The notes under the pieces were generated by a model. It made no database searches, was not told the DNA's origin, and worked only from the letters and a program-made list of their open reading frames with translations. This document shows positions 7,861 through 15,483 of a stretch of 21,285 nucleotides of DNA, one piece after another. The DNA comes from DASTGO01 sp035719045. Lineage in GTDB: Bacteria > Actinomycetota > Actinomycetes > Actinomycetales > Kineosporiaceae. How positions within the stretch are numbered: the first letter of the stretch is position 1; every line of letters starts with the position of its first letter. Position numbers and translations under genes: made by a program. The stretch covers positions 1 through 21,285 of the forward strand of contig DASTGO010000315.1 in the NCBI GenBank assembly GCA_035719045.1. The letters are read 5' to 3'.

Positions 7861-8730
7861 TCACGGGCTGGCGGGCAGTTGGTGGTGCCGGTTGTGGGGG
7901 TCGGTGACCAGGAAGGTGTAGCCGGGAAGCAGCGTGACCCCGGTGGCGGCTGGATGGCCGCCTGCGGCCAGGGCGGTGGCGAAGGCGTCGGTGAGGGCGG
8001 GGTCAGGTCCGATGGCGGTGGCGGCGGCGTACTCCTGCCCGGCAGGGATGGAGACGGGTTGGTGGAGGTGGTTGCCGCGTTCGTAGCGGCCTGAGGTGGC
8101 GACGCCGCCGTCGGTGATTTCGACGACGGCGATGAGCCGTTGCGGGTCGAGCGGGTCCCGGATGCCGATCCGCCAGGGGGCGAGACGGGAAGCGCCGCCG
8201 GTGACGGCGATGTCGCCGCCGGCATTGACCATGACGTGCCGGATGCCGCGTTGGTTGAGCAGGCGGACGGAGCGGCCGGCGGCCCAGCCCTTCACCAGTC
8301 CGGAGGGGTCGAAGCCGCCCGGGACGGCCCAGGGGTCGAAGGCGCCGTTGGTCAGGACGCGGGCCTTGCGGCAGTAGGAGATGACCTCGGCGAGATCGCG
8401 TTCGGCGTGGCTACGGGGATGCCAGAGGAGGCGCTCTTCGTCGTGCTCACCGCGGCGCAGCGCGCTGACCAGGGAGTCGGGGCGGAACACGCTGAAGGTG
8501 GCGTCGACGTCCGCCAGGAGGGCGTGGACGGCGGCCAGTGCGGCGGGCACGTCGACGCCTGCGGGAACCAGGCGCAGCTCGACCGAGACGACGGTGTCCC
8601 AGATGTGGATCACGTCCACGGTTCGGGCCTGGCCGCTGGGGACGGGCAGATCGTCGTCGCCGGGTGCGGGCAGGCAGGTGCGGCAGGCCGAAGAGGACGG
8701 GACGGGCAGGGCCGGGGCAGCCAGGGTCAC
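7861..8730 (-). CDS. apbE: FAD:protein FMN transferase (ApbE family)
   Basis: The 289-residue product is an ApbE-type flavin transferase. It shows 'WDTVVSVELRL' near residue 44, 'VDATFSVFRPDSLVSALRRG' near 75-94, 'GAFDPWAVPGGFDPSGLVKGW' near 129, the nucleotide-binding 'NAGGDIAVTGG' at 169-179, 'GGVATSGRYERG' at 208-219 and the metal-site 'LTDAFATAL' near 246. The family cleaves FAD and attaches FMN through a phosphodiester to Ser/Thr in target proteins. Its GTG start overlaps the stop of the FMN-binding protein gene (GTGA), so the two are translationally coupled and the target is almost certainly that neighbour. No signal peptide or lipobox is seen; many ApbE proteins act outside the membrane, so a cytoplasmic location here is notable. 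The open frame extends upstream to 9561 but only shadows the neighbour. Confidence 0.93.
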   Translation of the reverse strand: MTLAAPALPVPSSSACRTCLPAPGDDDLPVPSGQARTVDVIHIWDTVVSVELRLVPAGVDVPAALAAVHALLADVDATFSVFRPDSLVSALRRGEHDEERLLWHPRSHAERDLAEVISYCRKARVLTNGAFDPWAVPGGFDPSGLVKGWAAGRSVRLLNQRGIRHVMVNAGGDIAVTGGASRLAPWRIGIRDPLDPQRLIAVVEITDGGVATSGRYERGNHLHQPVSIPAGQEYAAATAIGPDPALTDAFATALAAGGHPAATGVTLLPGYTFLVTDPHNRHHQLPASP

Positions 8731-9359
8731 GGGTGGCCGCCGATGGAGTCCAGGGCGGACTGGACCGACTGGGCGTACCCGCTGCTGGTGTAGGTGGCGC
8801 CGGAGACGCCGTTGATCTGTGCCGACTGTGCGGTGAGGACCTGTTGCCGCAGGAGCGGGCGCGCCGCCTGCGCAATGCCCTGGGAGTGGCGGTCGCCGTT
8901 GGGCAGCTGCAGGGCCTGGACGTCGGTGATGCTCGAACCGGTGATGATCAGGCGGACCTGGACCACGCCGTAGGGGATGGTCACCGGCTGGCCGTCGACG
9001 CTGCGGGTCGTGGTGGAGCTCGTGGTGGCCGGGGCAGCGCTTGTGGCCGTGCCGCGGGTGGCGTTGCCGGGGCCGGCCGAGGCCGTTGCCGTGGCAGCAG
9101 GTGCGGCGCCGGGCGTCGTGGTGGTGCTGGGCGTCGTGGTGGTGCTGGGCCGGCCGGAGGTGGCAGCGGGTGGCTGGTGCGGGGTGGCAGGGGAGCGGCG
9201 CGGGTCGGGATCGGCGGACGGGGGATGGACGGTGACCAGATGGCCGGGGCCGAGTGGGGCGGGGGAGGCCAGGAGCTGGGCACGGGTGGTGGGGTTGGCG
9301 AGCAGGGTGCCGGCCAGCCCGGCGAGGGTGCCGGCGGTGAGCAGGATCGGGCGTCTCAT
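8727..9359 (-). CDS. Exported FMN-binding domain protein, predicted ApbE target
   Basis: The 210-residue protein begins MRRPILLTAGTLAGLAGTLL, an uncleaved anchor or signal segment. Next comes a Pro/Ser/Thr-rich spacer at about 45-120 with runs of Thr, then an FMN-binding domain from about 121. The domain contains 'QPVTIPYGVVQVRLIITGSS', 'QALQLPNGDRHS' and the flavinylation motif 'NGVSGATYTSSGY', where Thr189 of SGAT is the expected attachment residue. The family consensus usually has Asp where this protein has Asn183. ATG 9359 has GGAG 9 bases upstream. It sits between the ferric-reductase-like gene and apbE, so it probably relays electrons on the outer face of the membrane. Function is inferred from this arrangement and known NqrC/RnfG-type domains. 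Confidence 0.9.
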   Translation of the reverse strand: MRRPILLTAGTLAGLAGTLLANPTTRAQLLASPAPLGPGHLVTVHPPSADPDPRRSPATPHQPPAATSGRPSTTTTPSTTTTPGAAPAATATASAGPGNATRGTATSAAPATTSSTTTRSVDGQPVTIPYGVVQVRLIITGSSITDVQALQLPNGDRHSQGIAQAARPLLRQQVLTAQSAQINGVSGATYTSSGYAQSVQSALDSIGGHP

Positions 9360-9379
9360 GGTCGCGGCTCCGGGGCGGG

Positions 9380-10762
9380 TCAGCTGTGGTAGTCGAAGGC
9401 TTCGGTGTGGAAGCGCTGGCGTGGCACGCCGAGGCGGGCACAACTGTCGGAGACCGTGCCGACCATCGAGGTTGATCCGCACACGTACACGTCGGCGTCG
9501 GCGAGGTCGGGGACGAGGGCGCGCAGGGAGCCGGCGTCCAAGGGATTGGTCCGGCGGTCACCGACCAGGTAATGGACCTTCCCGTGGTGGGGCTGGCTCA
9601 GCCGGTCCAGCTCCTCGCGGAAGAGAACCTCCTGGGGGCTGCTGGCGCGGTAGAGCACGTCGACGCGGCATTGTTCGGGGAGCTCTTCCAGCAGGGCGCG
9701 GATCGGGGCGATGCCCACACCGCCGGCGACCAGGACCACGTGCTCGCCGTGGCGGGTGTCAGCCCGGAACGCTCCGTACGGTCCTTCGGCGATGACGCGG
9801 GTGCCGGGCTTGAGCCGGGCCACCGCCGCCGAGTGCCCGCCGAGGGCCCGGACGGTGATCCGCAGGTGCGTGCCGTCGGGGGCGGCGGACAGGGAATAGG
9901 GGTGGGACTGGGTCCACAGGCCGCGGGTGAGGAACCGCCAGGAGCAGAACTGCCCGCCGACGGCGTGTATGCGGCGCATGTCCCGGCCGTGGATGTAGAC
10001 GCTGACCACATCGGGGCTCTCCCGCCGGACCGCGCTGACCCGCAGGTCGTGGCGCAGCGACCGGATCACGGGCAACCCGACCCGGAACACCAGCAGGGGC
10101 AGTACGCAGACCGCGTAGACGGTGAGCCAGAAGGCGCGGGCCCAGGGGTGTTGCAGGAACATCGGCCCGAGGGTGAGTTGGTGGGTGAAGGCCAACACGA
10201 TCGCCAGGTAGGTGTAGACGTGGATTCCCCACCAGGTCTCGTAGTCCACCCGCCGACGCGCGGCCCGGATGCTGGTCAGGGCTGCGCTGAGCATGAGGAT
10301 GAGCGCGGCCAGCGCCAGCAGGAGGGAGAAGGTGCCGCCCAGCAGTTCGCGGATCTCGGTCAGCAGCGGGCTGCCGTCGGTCAGGGAGTACCCCACGAAG
10401 ACCAGCCCCACGTGGGCCACGACCGCCGTCAACGACCACGGCGCCAGCCTGCGGTGCCAGCGGACCAGGCGGTCCTGCCCGACCTCCCGTTCCATCTGCG
10501 GGGTGCGGGAGACCAGCAGCAGGCACAGCAGGATGCCGTACGTCCCGCTCAGCCCCGTGATCCGCCCGGCCAGGGTCAGTACCGAGCCGGGGGACCAGGT
10601 GCGGGGCAGCGGGTCGGGCCAGGCCAGCGCCAGGACGACGCCGAGGCCGGCCCCGGCGAGCAGTGCCGCGGCATCCCCGACCCGTTTCCGGGGACCGATC
10701 GCGGGTGCCGCGGGGCGCCCACCTCGACGGCGGTGGCCCGCCGTCCGCACCTGGGTCTTCAC
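9380..10762 (-). CDS. Ferric reductase-like flavocytochrome (heme b membrane domain plus FAD/NAD(P) domain)
   Basis: In this 460-residue protein, residues 30-235 form a ferric-reductase-like membrane domain with about six helices. Candidate heme-ligand histidines include 103, 117, 181 and 194 ('RWHRRLAPW', 'VAHVGL', 'IHVYTYL', 'FTHQL'). Residues 240-460 are a ferredoxin-reductase-type module with the FAD motif 'SHPYSLSA' near 286-293, the pyridine-nucleotide loop 'VAGGVGIAPIRALL' near 345-358 and a C-terminal 'VYVCGS'. It would take electrons from NAD(P)H and pass them across the membrane through hemes. Its stop is 20 bases before the FMN-binding gene, so this is the first gene of a three-gene operon. 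GTG 10762 has GGAAGG directly adjacent, so an in-frame GTG at 10750 is an alternative start. The terminal acceptor is unknown. Confidence 0.88.
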   Translation of the reverse strand: MKTQVRTAGHRRRGGRPAAPAIGPRKRVGDAAALLAGAGLGVVLALAWPDPLPRTWSPGSVLTLAGRITGLSGTYGILLCLLLVSRTPQMEREVGQDRLVRWHRRLAPWSLTAVVAHVGLVFVGYSLTDGSPLLTEIRELLGGTFSLLLALAALILMLSAALTSIRAARRRVDYETWWGIHVYTYLAIVLAFTHQLTLGPMFLQHPWARAFWLTVYAVCVLPLLVFRVGLPVIRSLRHDLRVSAVRRESPDVVSVYIHGRDMRRIHAVGGQFCSWRFLTRGLWTQSHPYSLSAAPDGTHLRITVRALGGHSAAVARLKPGTRVIAEGPYGAFRADTRHGEHVVLVAGGVGIAPIRALLEELPEQCRVDVLYRASSPQEVLFREELDRLSQPHHGKVHYLVGDRRTNPLDAGSLRALVPDLADADVYVCGSTSMVGTVSDSCARLGVPRQRFHTEAFDYHS

Positions 10763-10787
10763 CCTTCCACCATCGGTCGCTGCGCCC

Positions 10788-10805
10788 TTCGGGTGATCGC
10801 CCGAA
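10788..10805. promoter_or_regulatory. Perfect 6-bp-arm dyad upstream of the flavocytochrome operon
   Basis: TTCGGGTGATCGCCCGAA has six-base arms around TGATCG. It stands 26 bases before the GTG start at 10762 and 70 bases downstream of the helicase gene's stop. It could be an operator for the redox operon or a weak terminator for the helicase gene; there is no T-run on the leftward side, which favours an operator. Confidence 0.35.
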
Positions 10806-10875
10806 CCGGTGATCTGCCCCGTCGCCGGCCGGTGGACCCTCGAAGGTCAAGCCGCGGCCGCCACTCCCGCCCGCC

Positions 10876-13146
10876 TCAGCCCGGGCCAGCCGTGACGGGA
10901 GGCGGTTCCCGGGCGGGTTGAGTGGTTCCCAGCCAGAGGGTGTCACGGGCGCGGGTGATGCCGACGTAGAGGCGTCGGCGTTCGAGGCGGGCGCGTTCGG
11001 TGTAGGCGTCGTCGGATTCGTGTCGACGCCGGGGGTCGGGGGTCCGGTCGGTGTCGGGGATGAGAACGTGAGCGAAGTCCAGGCCCTTGCCGCGTTCGAA
11101 GGTGCCGACCTTCACCGCGTCCACGGTGTGCCCGTCGTAGTGGGTGAGCGGGACGACGGGAATGCCGGCTCGGGTCAGGACCTGCGACCAGCGCTCGACG
11201 GCGCGGTTGGTGGCCACGAGCAGGGCGGTATCGCCGTGCCGGGCCGCGTGTTGGTCGTGCAGGGTCTCGAGGTGCTGGAGCAGCGCCATCTCCTGCGAGG
11301 GCGGGTCGGCCGCGGTGACGTGGGCGACCATCCCGCCGGGGCGCGTGGTGTGGACCTGACGGTGCGGGTCGGCCGGAGCCGGATCGAGATCGTCGAAGGT
11401 GTCTTCGCCGAGCATCGTCAGGGCGTGTCGAAGGATCTCGGCGCCGTTGCGGTAGTTGCGGTCCAGGACGACTGCGCGACCGGCCACGGAGATCCCCGCC
11501 TCGGCGAGGGTGAACCCGCCGGGGTAGACCGACTGCTGGCCGTCGCCGACCAGCAGCAACCCGTCGGGGCCGTCGCCGGCGAGTGCATGGAGCAGTCGGA
11601 GTCCGGTGCAGGTGAGGTCCTGTACCTCGTCGACGATGACGGCGTCCCAGCCCGGCTGCACCGTTCCGGCGCGGACGGCCTGCAGGGCCCGGGTGAGCAC
11701 GTCGTCCCAGTCGATGAGGCCCTGTTCCAGGCGGCGTCGCTCGTATTCGGTGAACAACCGCCAGACGGCTTCGCGGTGGACCGGTTGCAGGCGCGTGTGC
11801 CGGCCCACCCGGTCCAGCCGGGCGTAGGCCTCGAAGTCCTCGATCCCACGACCCTTGATCACGTGGGTGATCTCGTCCCGCCAGTACCTGGGGGAGTGGC
11901 CCACGGCGTCCAGGACACCGTCACGATGTGTGGCCGCCCAGGCCCGCGCCCAGCAGCTGTCCAGGGCGGCGGGGGCGACGTCCACGCCCGCACCGGCCCG
12001 GTGGAGCAGCCGGGCGGCGACCTGGTGCACCGAGGCGAAGTCGACCCGATCGGTCAGCTCCGGGGCCATCCGGGTGAACAGTCCCCGGAAGACAGGGCCG
12101 AGGCTGTTCACGTACGAGGCGAACAGGACCCGCCGGCCGCGCTGGGCCAGGTACCGGGCGCGATGCAGCGCGACCACCGTCTTGCCGGTCCCGGCCGGCC
12201 CACGGATGCGTGCCGGGCCGTTCCACGTCCGGGTGATCAGTCTGGCCTGGGAGGGGTGCAGCCAGGTCATCCAGCTCTCGATCGGCTCCGCCGCCGCAGC
12301 CCGGACCAGCTCCGACCAGACCTGCTCCAGGTCCCACAGCGCCGCTCCCTCCGCCGCGGGCACGTCTTCCGCCGCGGGCTCGTCCGGGCCTTCGTCCGGG
12401 CGGACCGCCTTGCCGGGACCGGGAGGAGTGAGGTCGCCGGAAATGCGCGGGACGGGGCGAGGTCGCGCAGCCCGCGCCGACGCCTGCTCACCTGCCGCCG
12501 GCGGACAGGCCCTCTCCAGAGCTGCGACCGTCTGTTCCACCTGCGCTGCCGACAGCCGTACCCCTCGGCGCAGCAGATCCATCCCCAGATCGAACTCGCC
12601 GAGAACCTGGATCTCGCCCACCACCGCGCGGGTCTTGCGGCGGCCGGTCAGCACCAGCAGGGGCACCACCTCCGCCGGAGCCAGTCCCTCCCTCACCAGC
12701 ACCGACCGGACTGCTTCCGCCTGAGCCTGGAGCTTGTCCGTTGCGTCGTCCGCGTCGGCCTGGCCGCGCCAGAGCCGACCGTGCTCGACCCGAACGTCCC
12801 GCCAGGTCTTCACATCGACGACGAACACCCCGCCCGGACCGGCGAGCAGGACGTCGATGTTCGCCCGCCGGGTCCCCGGCCAGCGCCGGTCCGGCAGCAC
12901 GTTCCAGCCGGTGTCGACCAGGTCGACCAGCACCCCGACGACGCGCTGTTCCCCTACTGCCCCGGCATGGAACCGGCCCTGCCGAGCGCGCAGCTCCCGC
13001 AGTACCCGGCTCAGGCTGTCCAGCTGTCGCTGCACCCCGTCGATCTGCAGACCGAGCTGAGCGACTTCTCCCCAGGCTGAGGCGCCACCCGGCTCGGGCA
13101 ACGATCCGGGCTGCACACCTGTCGGCTCATGATCCCCCATCGTCAC
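10876..13146 (-). CDS. NERD nuclease domain - UvrD/Rep-like helicase fusion
   Basis: The 756-residue protein starts with a short coiled segment (about 30-55) and a NERD domain (about 60-165). The NERD domain shows Glu66 in 'AVGEQRV', Asp98 in 'ANIDVLL' and Asp111/Lys113 in 'VFVVDVKTW', a PD-(D/E)xK-like set. A disordered Pro/Ala-rich linker (about 215-265) follows. The rest is a superfamily 1 helicase: Walker A 'GPAGTGKT' at 316-323, Walker B 'IVDEVQD' at 504-510, 'GDGQQSVY' at 534-541, 'DRNYRNG' at 562-568, 'GTFERGKGLDF' near 681 and 'RRLYVGITRARD' at 724-735. GTG 13146 has GAGGT 6 bases upstream; ATG 13140 is also possible. Such fusions occur widely in actinomycetes and may act in DNA repair or phage defence. 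The gene appears intact and stands alone here. Confidence 0.9.
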   Translation of the reverse strand: MTMGDHEPTGVQPGSLPEPGGASAWGEVAQLGLQIDGVQRQLDSLSRVLRELRARQGRFHAGAVGEQRVVGVLVDLVDTGWNVLPDRRWPGTRRANIDVLLAGPGGVFVVDVKTWRDVRVEHGRLWRGQADADDATDKLQAQAEAVRSVLVREGLAPAEVVPLLVLTGRRKTRAVVGEIQVLGEFDLGMDLLRRGVRLSAAQVEQTVAALERACPPAAGEQASARAARPRPVPRISGDLTPPGPGKAVRPDEGPDEPAAEDVPAAEGAALWDLEQVWSELVRAAAAEPIESWMTWLHPSQARLITRTWNGPARIRGPAGTGKTVVALHRARYLAQRGRRVLFASYVNSLGPVFRGLFTRMAPELTDRVDFASVHQVAARLLHRAGAGVDVAPAALDSCWARAWAATHRDGVLDAVGHSPRYWRDEITHVIKGRGIEDFEAYARLDRVGRHTRLQPVHREAVWRLFTEYERRRLEQGLIDWDDVLTRALQAVRAGTVQPGWDAVIVDEVQDLTCTGLRLLHALAGDGPDGLLLVGDGQQSVYPGGFTLAEAGISVAGRAVVLDRNYRNGAEILRHALTMLGEDTFDDLDPAPADPHRQVHTTRPGGMVAHVTAADPPSQEMALLQHLETLHDQHAARHGDTALLVATNRAVERWSQVLTRAGIPVVPLTHYDGHTVDAVKVGTFERGKGLDFAHVLIPDTDRTPDPRRRHESDDAYTERARLERRRLYVGITRARDTLWLGTTQPAREPPPVTAGPG

Positions 13147-13258
13147 ATCATGACCTCGACCAGTGACGAATCAACCCACCCCCCACCCACCGATCGCAGA
13201 GGCACCCCGCCGGCACGCCGCGCGCCAGGCCCTGCCGCATCCTCCGGCCACGGTGGTG
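13147..13258. other. Divergent intergenic region
   Basis: Separates the leftward helicase gene from the rightward cysteine-rich gene. It is C-rich (CCACCCCCCACCCACC near 13176-13191), with no supported gene. Confidence 0.3.
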
Positions 13259-13286
13259 TTGGGCGGTCGCTGCGACGGGGTATAGC
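13259..13286 (+). promoter_or_regulatory. Likely promoter of the small cysteine-rich gene
   Basis: TTGGGC at 13259-13264 and TATAGC at 13281-13286 are separated by 16 bases. The predicted start of transcription, near 13293, leaves a leader of about 30 bases carrying GGGAG before the ATG at 13325. No other candidate of this quality lies between the two divergent genes. Confidence 0.45.
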
Positions 13287-13324
13287 CGCAGCGCAAGCCA
13301 CGGAATCGACGAAGGGAGCCAGAC

Positions 13325-13480
13325 ATGTGCGCGAGTTGCGGATGTGGTGAGCCGTCGAACGACCACGGCGACGCCCGCAACATCACCATGACGGAACTGA
13401 ACAGCGCGGCGCAGGCAGCTGGTGTCAGCACCAAGGAGGCCGCTGCGAACATCTGCAGCTGCTGCGGCGGCCACAGCTGA
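13325..13480 (+). CDS. Small cysteine-rich protein, 51 residues, possible metal-binding
   Basis: ATG 13325 is preceded by GGGAG at 6-8 bases spacing and a credible promoter, and the frame closes at TGA 13478. The product begins MCASCGCGEPSNDHGDARNI and ends ANICSCCGGHS. It holds six cysteines in two clusters, CxxCxC at residues 2-7 and CxCC near 44-47, with histidines 14 and 50. The middle 'MTELNSAAQAAGVSTKEAAA' looks like an amphipathic helix, resembling a small helical body capped by two metal sites. The protein resembles small uncharacterised actinomycete proteins of the 'C..CGC....DHGD.RNIT' kind that I recall, but I cannot name a family. Binding of Zn, Cu or an Fe-S cluster is inferred from the cysteine pattern. 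It stands between the helicase and an SPFH remnant and is monocistronic. Confidence 0.72.
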   Translation: MCASCGCGEPSNDHGDARNITMTELNSAAQAAGVSTKEAAANICSCCGGHS

Positions 13481-13546
13481 CCGAGGCGCCGGACCTCGCC
13501 GACAGACCGGAAGCGTCAAGGCACAGCGCTCAGGCCATGTCACGAG

Positions 13547-13590
13547 GGGTGAGGTACCCAGACGGACAAGGGTGAGGTACCCGGACGGAC
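13547..13590. repeat. Two direct copies of a 21-bp repeat
   Basis: GGGTGAGGTACCC followed by A or G and then GACGGAC occurs at 13547-13567 and 13570-13590 with one mismatch between copies, so the period is 23 bases, about two helical turns. Each copy holds a GGTACC palindrome. The second copy runs into the hairpin that follows. No coding region spans it. Confidence 0.8.
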
Positions 13591-13620
13591 GGGGACGGGT
13601 GATCCCGGTCCCCGTCCGTC
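13584..13620. terminator. 13-bp perfect stem hairpin
   Basis: GACGGACGGGGAC at 13584-13596 is exactly complementary to GTCCCCGTCCGTC at 13608-13620, with an 11-base loop that itself can pair GGG with CCC. The stem is almost all G-C and follows the cysteine-rich gene by 104 bases. There is no T-run, as is usual for Streptomyces terminators. It could also be a site bound by a protein, given the adjoining direct repeats. Confidence 0.6.
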
Positions 13621-13759
13621 TGCTCGATGAGCTCTGCACGGGTCGGCTTCCAGGACCGGCAACGGCTGCCCAGGCCTCGTGAGCGACTCCCCGAGGTCGT
13701 GCAGGCTGCGGTTCCGAACCGACGTCGGGGCTGGTGCGGTTCTCCATGACTCTCCCTCC

Positions 13760-14641
13760 ATGACCGAGCACCCGGCCTGGGTCGCCAGCGGCTGGTTCGC
13801 CATCCTCGGGATCCTGCTCGCCGCGATCGTTGTCGGCCTGACCATGTGGAGGGTGGCCGGTGAGGAACTCCACGGGGGAGCGGCGACGGCATTCGTCGTC
13901 GGCTTCGCCGTGTGTCCGCCGGTGACGTTGTTGCTCGGCCTGTCGCTGGCGGTGGTCGCCCCGCTGGAAACTCGCGTCGTGCAGTTCTTCGGTCGCTACG
14001 TCGGCACCATCCGGCGTACCGGTCTGGTGATGACGGTGCCGCTGGCCACCCGGCGCACCATCAATCTGCGGGTGAACAACTTCGAGACCCGGCTGCTGAA
14101 GGTGTACGACGCCGACGCCAACCCGGTCGAGCTCGCTGCGATCGTGGTCGGGCACGTGGACGACACTGCCCGCGCGGCGTTCGCCGTCCAGGACCACGTG
14201 GACTTCGTCCAGTCCAGGCCGAGGCTGCGCTACGGCACGTCGCGGTGAGCCATCGGTACGACGACCTGGCCGGCTCCGGAACGTCCGCCGCGCGGCACGA
14301 CCGAGGTCGTCGCGGAGGAGTTGGCCCGCGAGGTCGCGCAGCGGGTCGAGGTCGCAGGCGTGGAGATCGTGGAGGTCCGGATCGCGCACCTGGCCTACGC
14401 ACCCGAGATCGCCCAGGCCATGCTGCAGCGGCAGCAGGCGTCGGCCGTCGTGGCCGCGCGGGAGCGGATCGTGGACGGTGCCGTCGGCATGGTCGAGATG
14501 GCGTTGGCCCGGCTGCAGGAGCACGACATCGTCGATCTCGACGAGGAACGCAAGGCGCAGATGGTGAGCAACCTGTTGGTCGTGCTGTGCGGGGACTCCC
14601 GCGCCACGCCCGTGGTGAACGTGGGGACCCTCTACCAGTAA
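13760..14641 (+). pseudogene. SPFH/flotillin-like membrane protein, disrupted by two compensating frameshifts
   Basis: The N-terminus from ATG 13760 has two hydrophobic segments ('WFAILGILLAAIVVGLTM', 'TLLLGLSLAVVAP') followed by the SPFH start 'LETRVVQFFGRYVGTIRRTG'. The frame runs to 'DHVDFVQ' at about 14212, where one G appears lost; the natural continuation 'QAEAALRHVAVSHRYDDLAGSG' is in the next frame. Near 14285-14292 one extra base restores the first frame, which then reads through 'EELAREVAQRVEVAGVEIVEVR' (in pieces), 'LAYAPEIAQAMLQRQQA' and ends 'VNVGTLYQ', the usual end of this family. In the first frame a TGA falls at 14246. No ribosome site precedes ATG 13760. It is either a recent pseudogene or carries two sequencing errors about 75 bases apart. 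Confidence 0.85.
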
Positions 14642-14679
14642 CCCCTGCCGCGATGGTGGGCGCAGGCCGCGGGACGAGT

Positions 14680-15450
14680 TCAGCCGACTTCTGAGGGGAC
14701 GATGGCGGACAGCGCGTTCAGGTCCGCCAGCCCCGCCTGCTCCAAGCCGTTGGGGAAGCTCAGCTCCTGCAGGATGTCAGCGGCCTCCGGCCGTCTGGTC
14801 ATCGAGGTGAGGACAGCTCTGATGTCCTCGGTCCGGTCCTGGAACTGGGGGCCGACCATGAAGCAGTGGAAGGCGAGGCGCCGATCCGTCCGGTGCAGGA
14901 TCTGCAGGCCCGATCGGGAGAAGTCGGACATCCCCTCCCAGGTCTCGTTGAAGACGAACCCCAGCTCGGCGGCTCCGTCCATCACGGCCTTCGCGGCCGC
15001 GAGGTGGTTGCCGGTGAACCGGTAGTCGATCATGGATTCGTCGAGGCCGAGTTGGGGTAACAGCGTGACGCCCAGCGTGTGCACGATGAGCTTGTCGGTC
15101 GCGCTGGCCACCGTCACCTTCTGGCCCGGCTGGGGAGGAGTCCAGTCGGGACGTGCCACGAGGTAGGTCTCGTCGTGGATCCCGACCGGCTTCGCGACGG
15201 GGACGAAGCCCTGCTGTCGCGCGAACAACACGGCACTGTACGGGTTGGCGTAGACCAGGTCGTAGCCGCCGGCAAGGACTGCGCTCCGTTCGGCCAGGAA
15301 GTTCTCCTGCGCCTCGAAGTGGAGTCGGCAACTCAGCTGCGACTGCAGGTACGAGTTGAGGAAGAACCAGCCGTAGACGTTGCGAGCGGTGTCGTGCGGG
15401 CACACACTCATCCGCCGCAACTGGGTTGACAAGACCTCGAAGACGTCCAT
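14680..15450 (-). CDS. PhnD-like solute-binding-fold protein without signal peptide
   Basis: The 256-residue protein has the periplasmic-binding fold of the PhnD/SsuA/transferrin-like family. Recognisable parts are 'FEAQENFLAERSAVLAGGYDLVYANPYSAVLFARQQGF' (residues about 45-82, in pieces), 'GQKVTVASATDKL', 'TGNHLAAAKAVMDGAAELGFVFNETWEGM' and a late 'VGPQF'. Family members in ABC transporters carry a signal peptide or lipobox, but this one begins MDVFEVLSTQLRRMSV with neither, so it should be cytoplasmic. No permease or ATPase gene is near. ATG 15450 has GGAGG 6 bases upstream. It follows a roadblock gene by 33 bases and is probably in the same operon, which suggests a ligand-sensing role in a signalling complex rather than transport. 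The ligand is unknown. Confidence 0.8.
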   Translation of the reverse strand: MDVFEVLSTQLRRMSVCPHDTARNVYGWFFLNSYLQSQLSCRLHFEAQENFLAERSAVLAGGYDLVYANPYSAVLFARQQGFVPVAKPVGIHDETYLVARPDWTPPQPGQKVTVASATDKLIVHTLGVTLLPQLGLDESMIDYRFTGNHLAAAKAVMDGAAELGFVFNETWEGMSDFSRSGLQILHRTDRRLAFHCFMVGPQFQDRTEDIRAVLTSMTRRPEAADILQELSFPNGLEQAGLADLNALSAIVPSEVG

Positions 15451-15483
15451 GTCATGCCTCCCGATCGCAGTCGCGCACCACGC

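Noticed and set aside
8731..9561. N-terminal extension of the apbE reading frame
   Set aside because: The extra 277 residues are His/Pro/Arg-rich and overlap the FMN-binding gene in another frame; GTG 8730 overlapping the upstream stop is the natural start.
9572..10921. 449-residue plus-strand frame
   Set aside because: Antisense shadow of the ferric-reductase-like gene.
10918..13080. 720-residue open frame on the plus strand
   Set aside because: It is the antisense shadow of the NERD-helicase gene; long antisense frames are normal in DNA this GC-rich, and the product shows no family pattern.
13148..14524. 458-residue open frame on the minus strand
   Set aside because: It runs through the cysteine-rich gene, hairpin and SPFH relic in antisense; composition is His/Arg/Pro-rich and matches no family.
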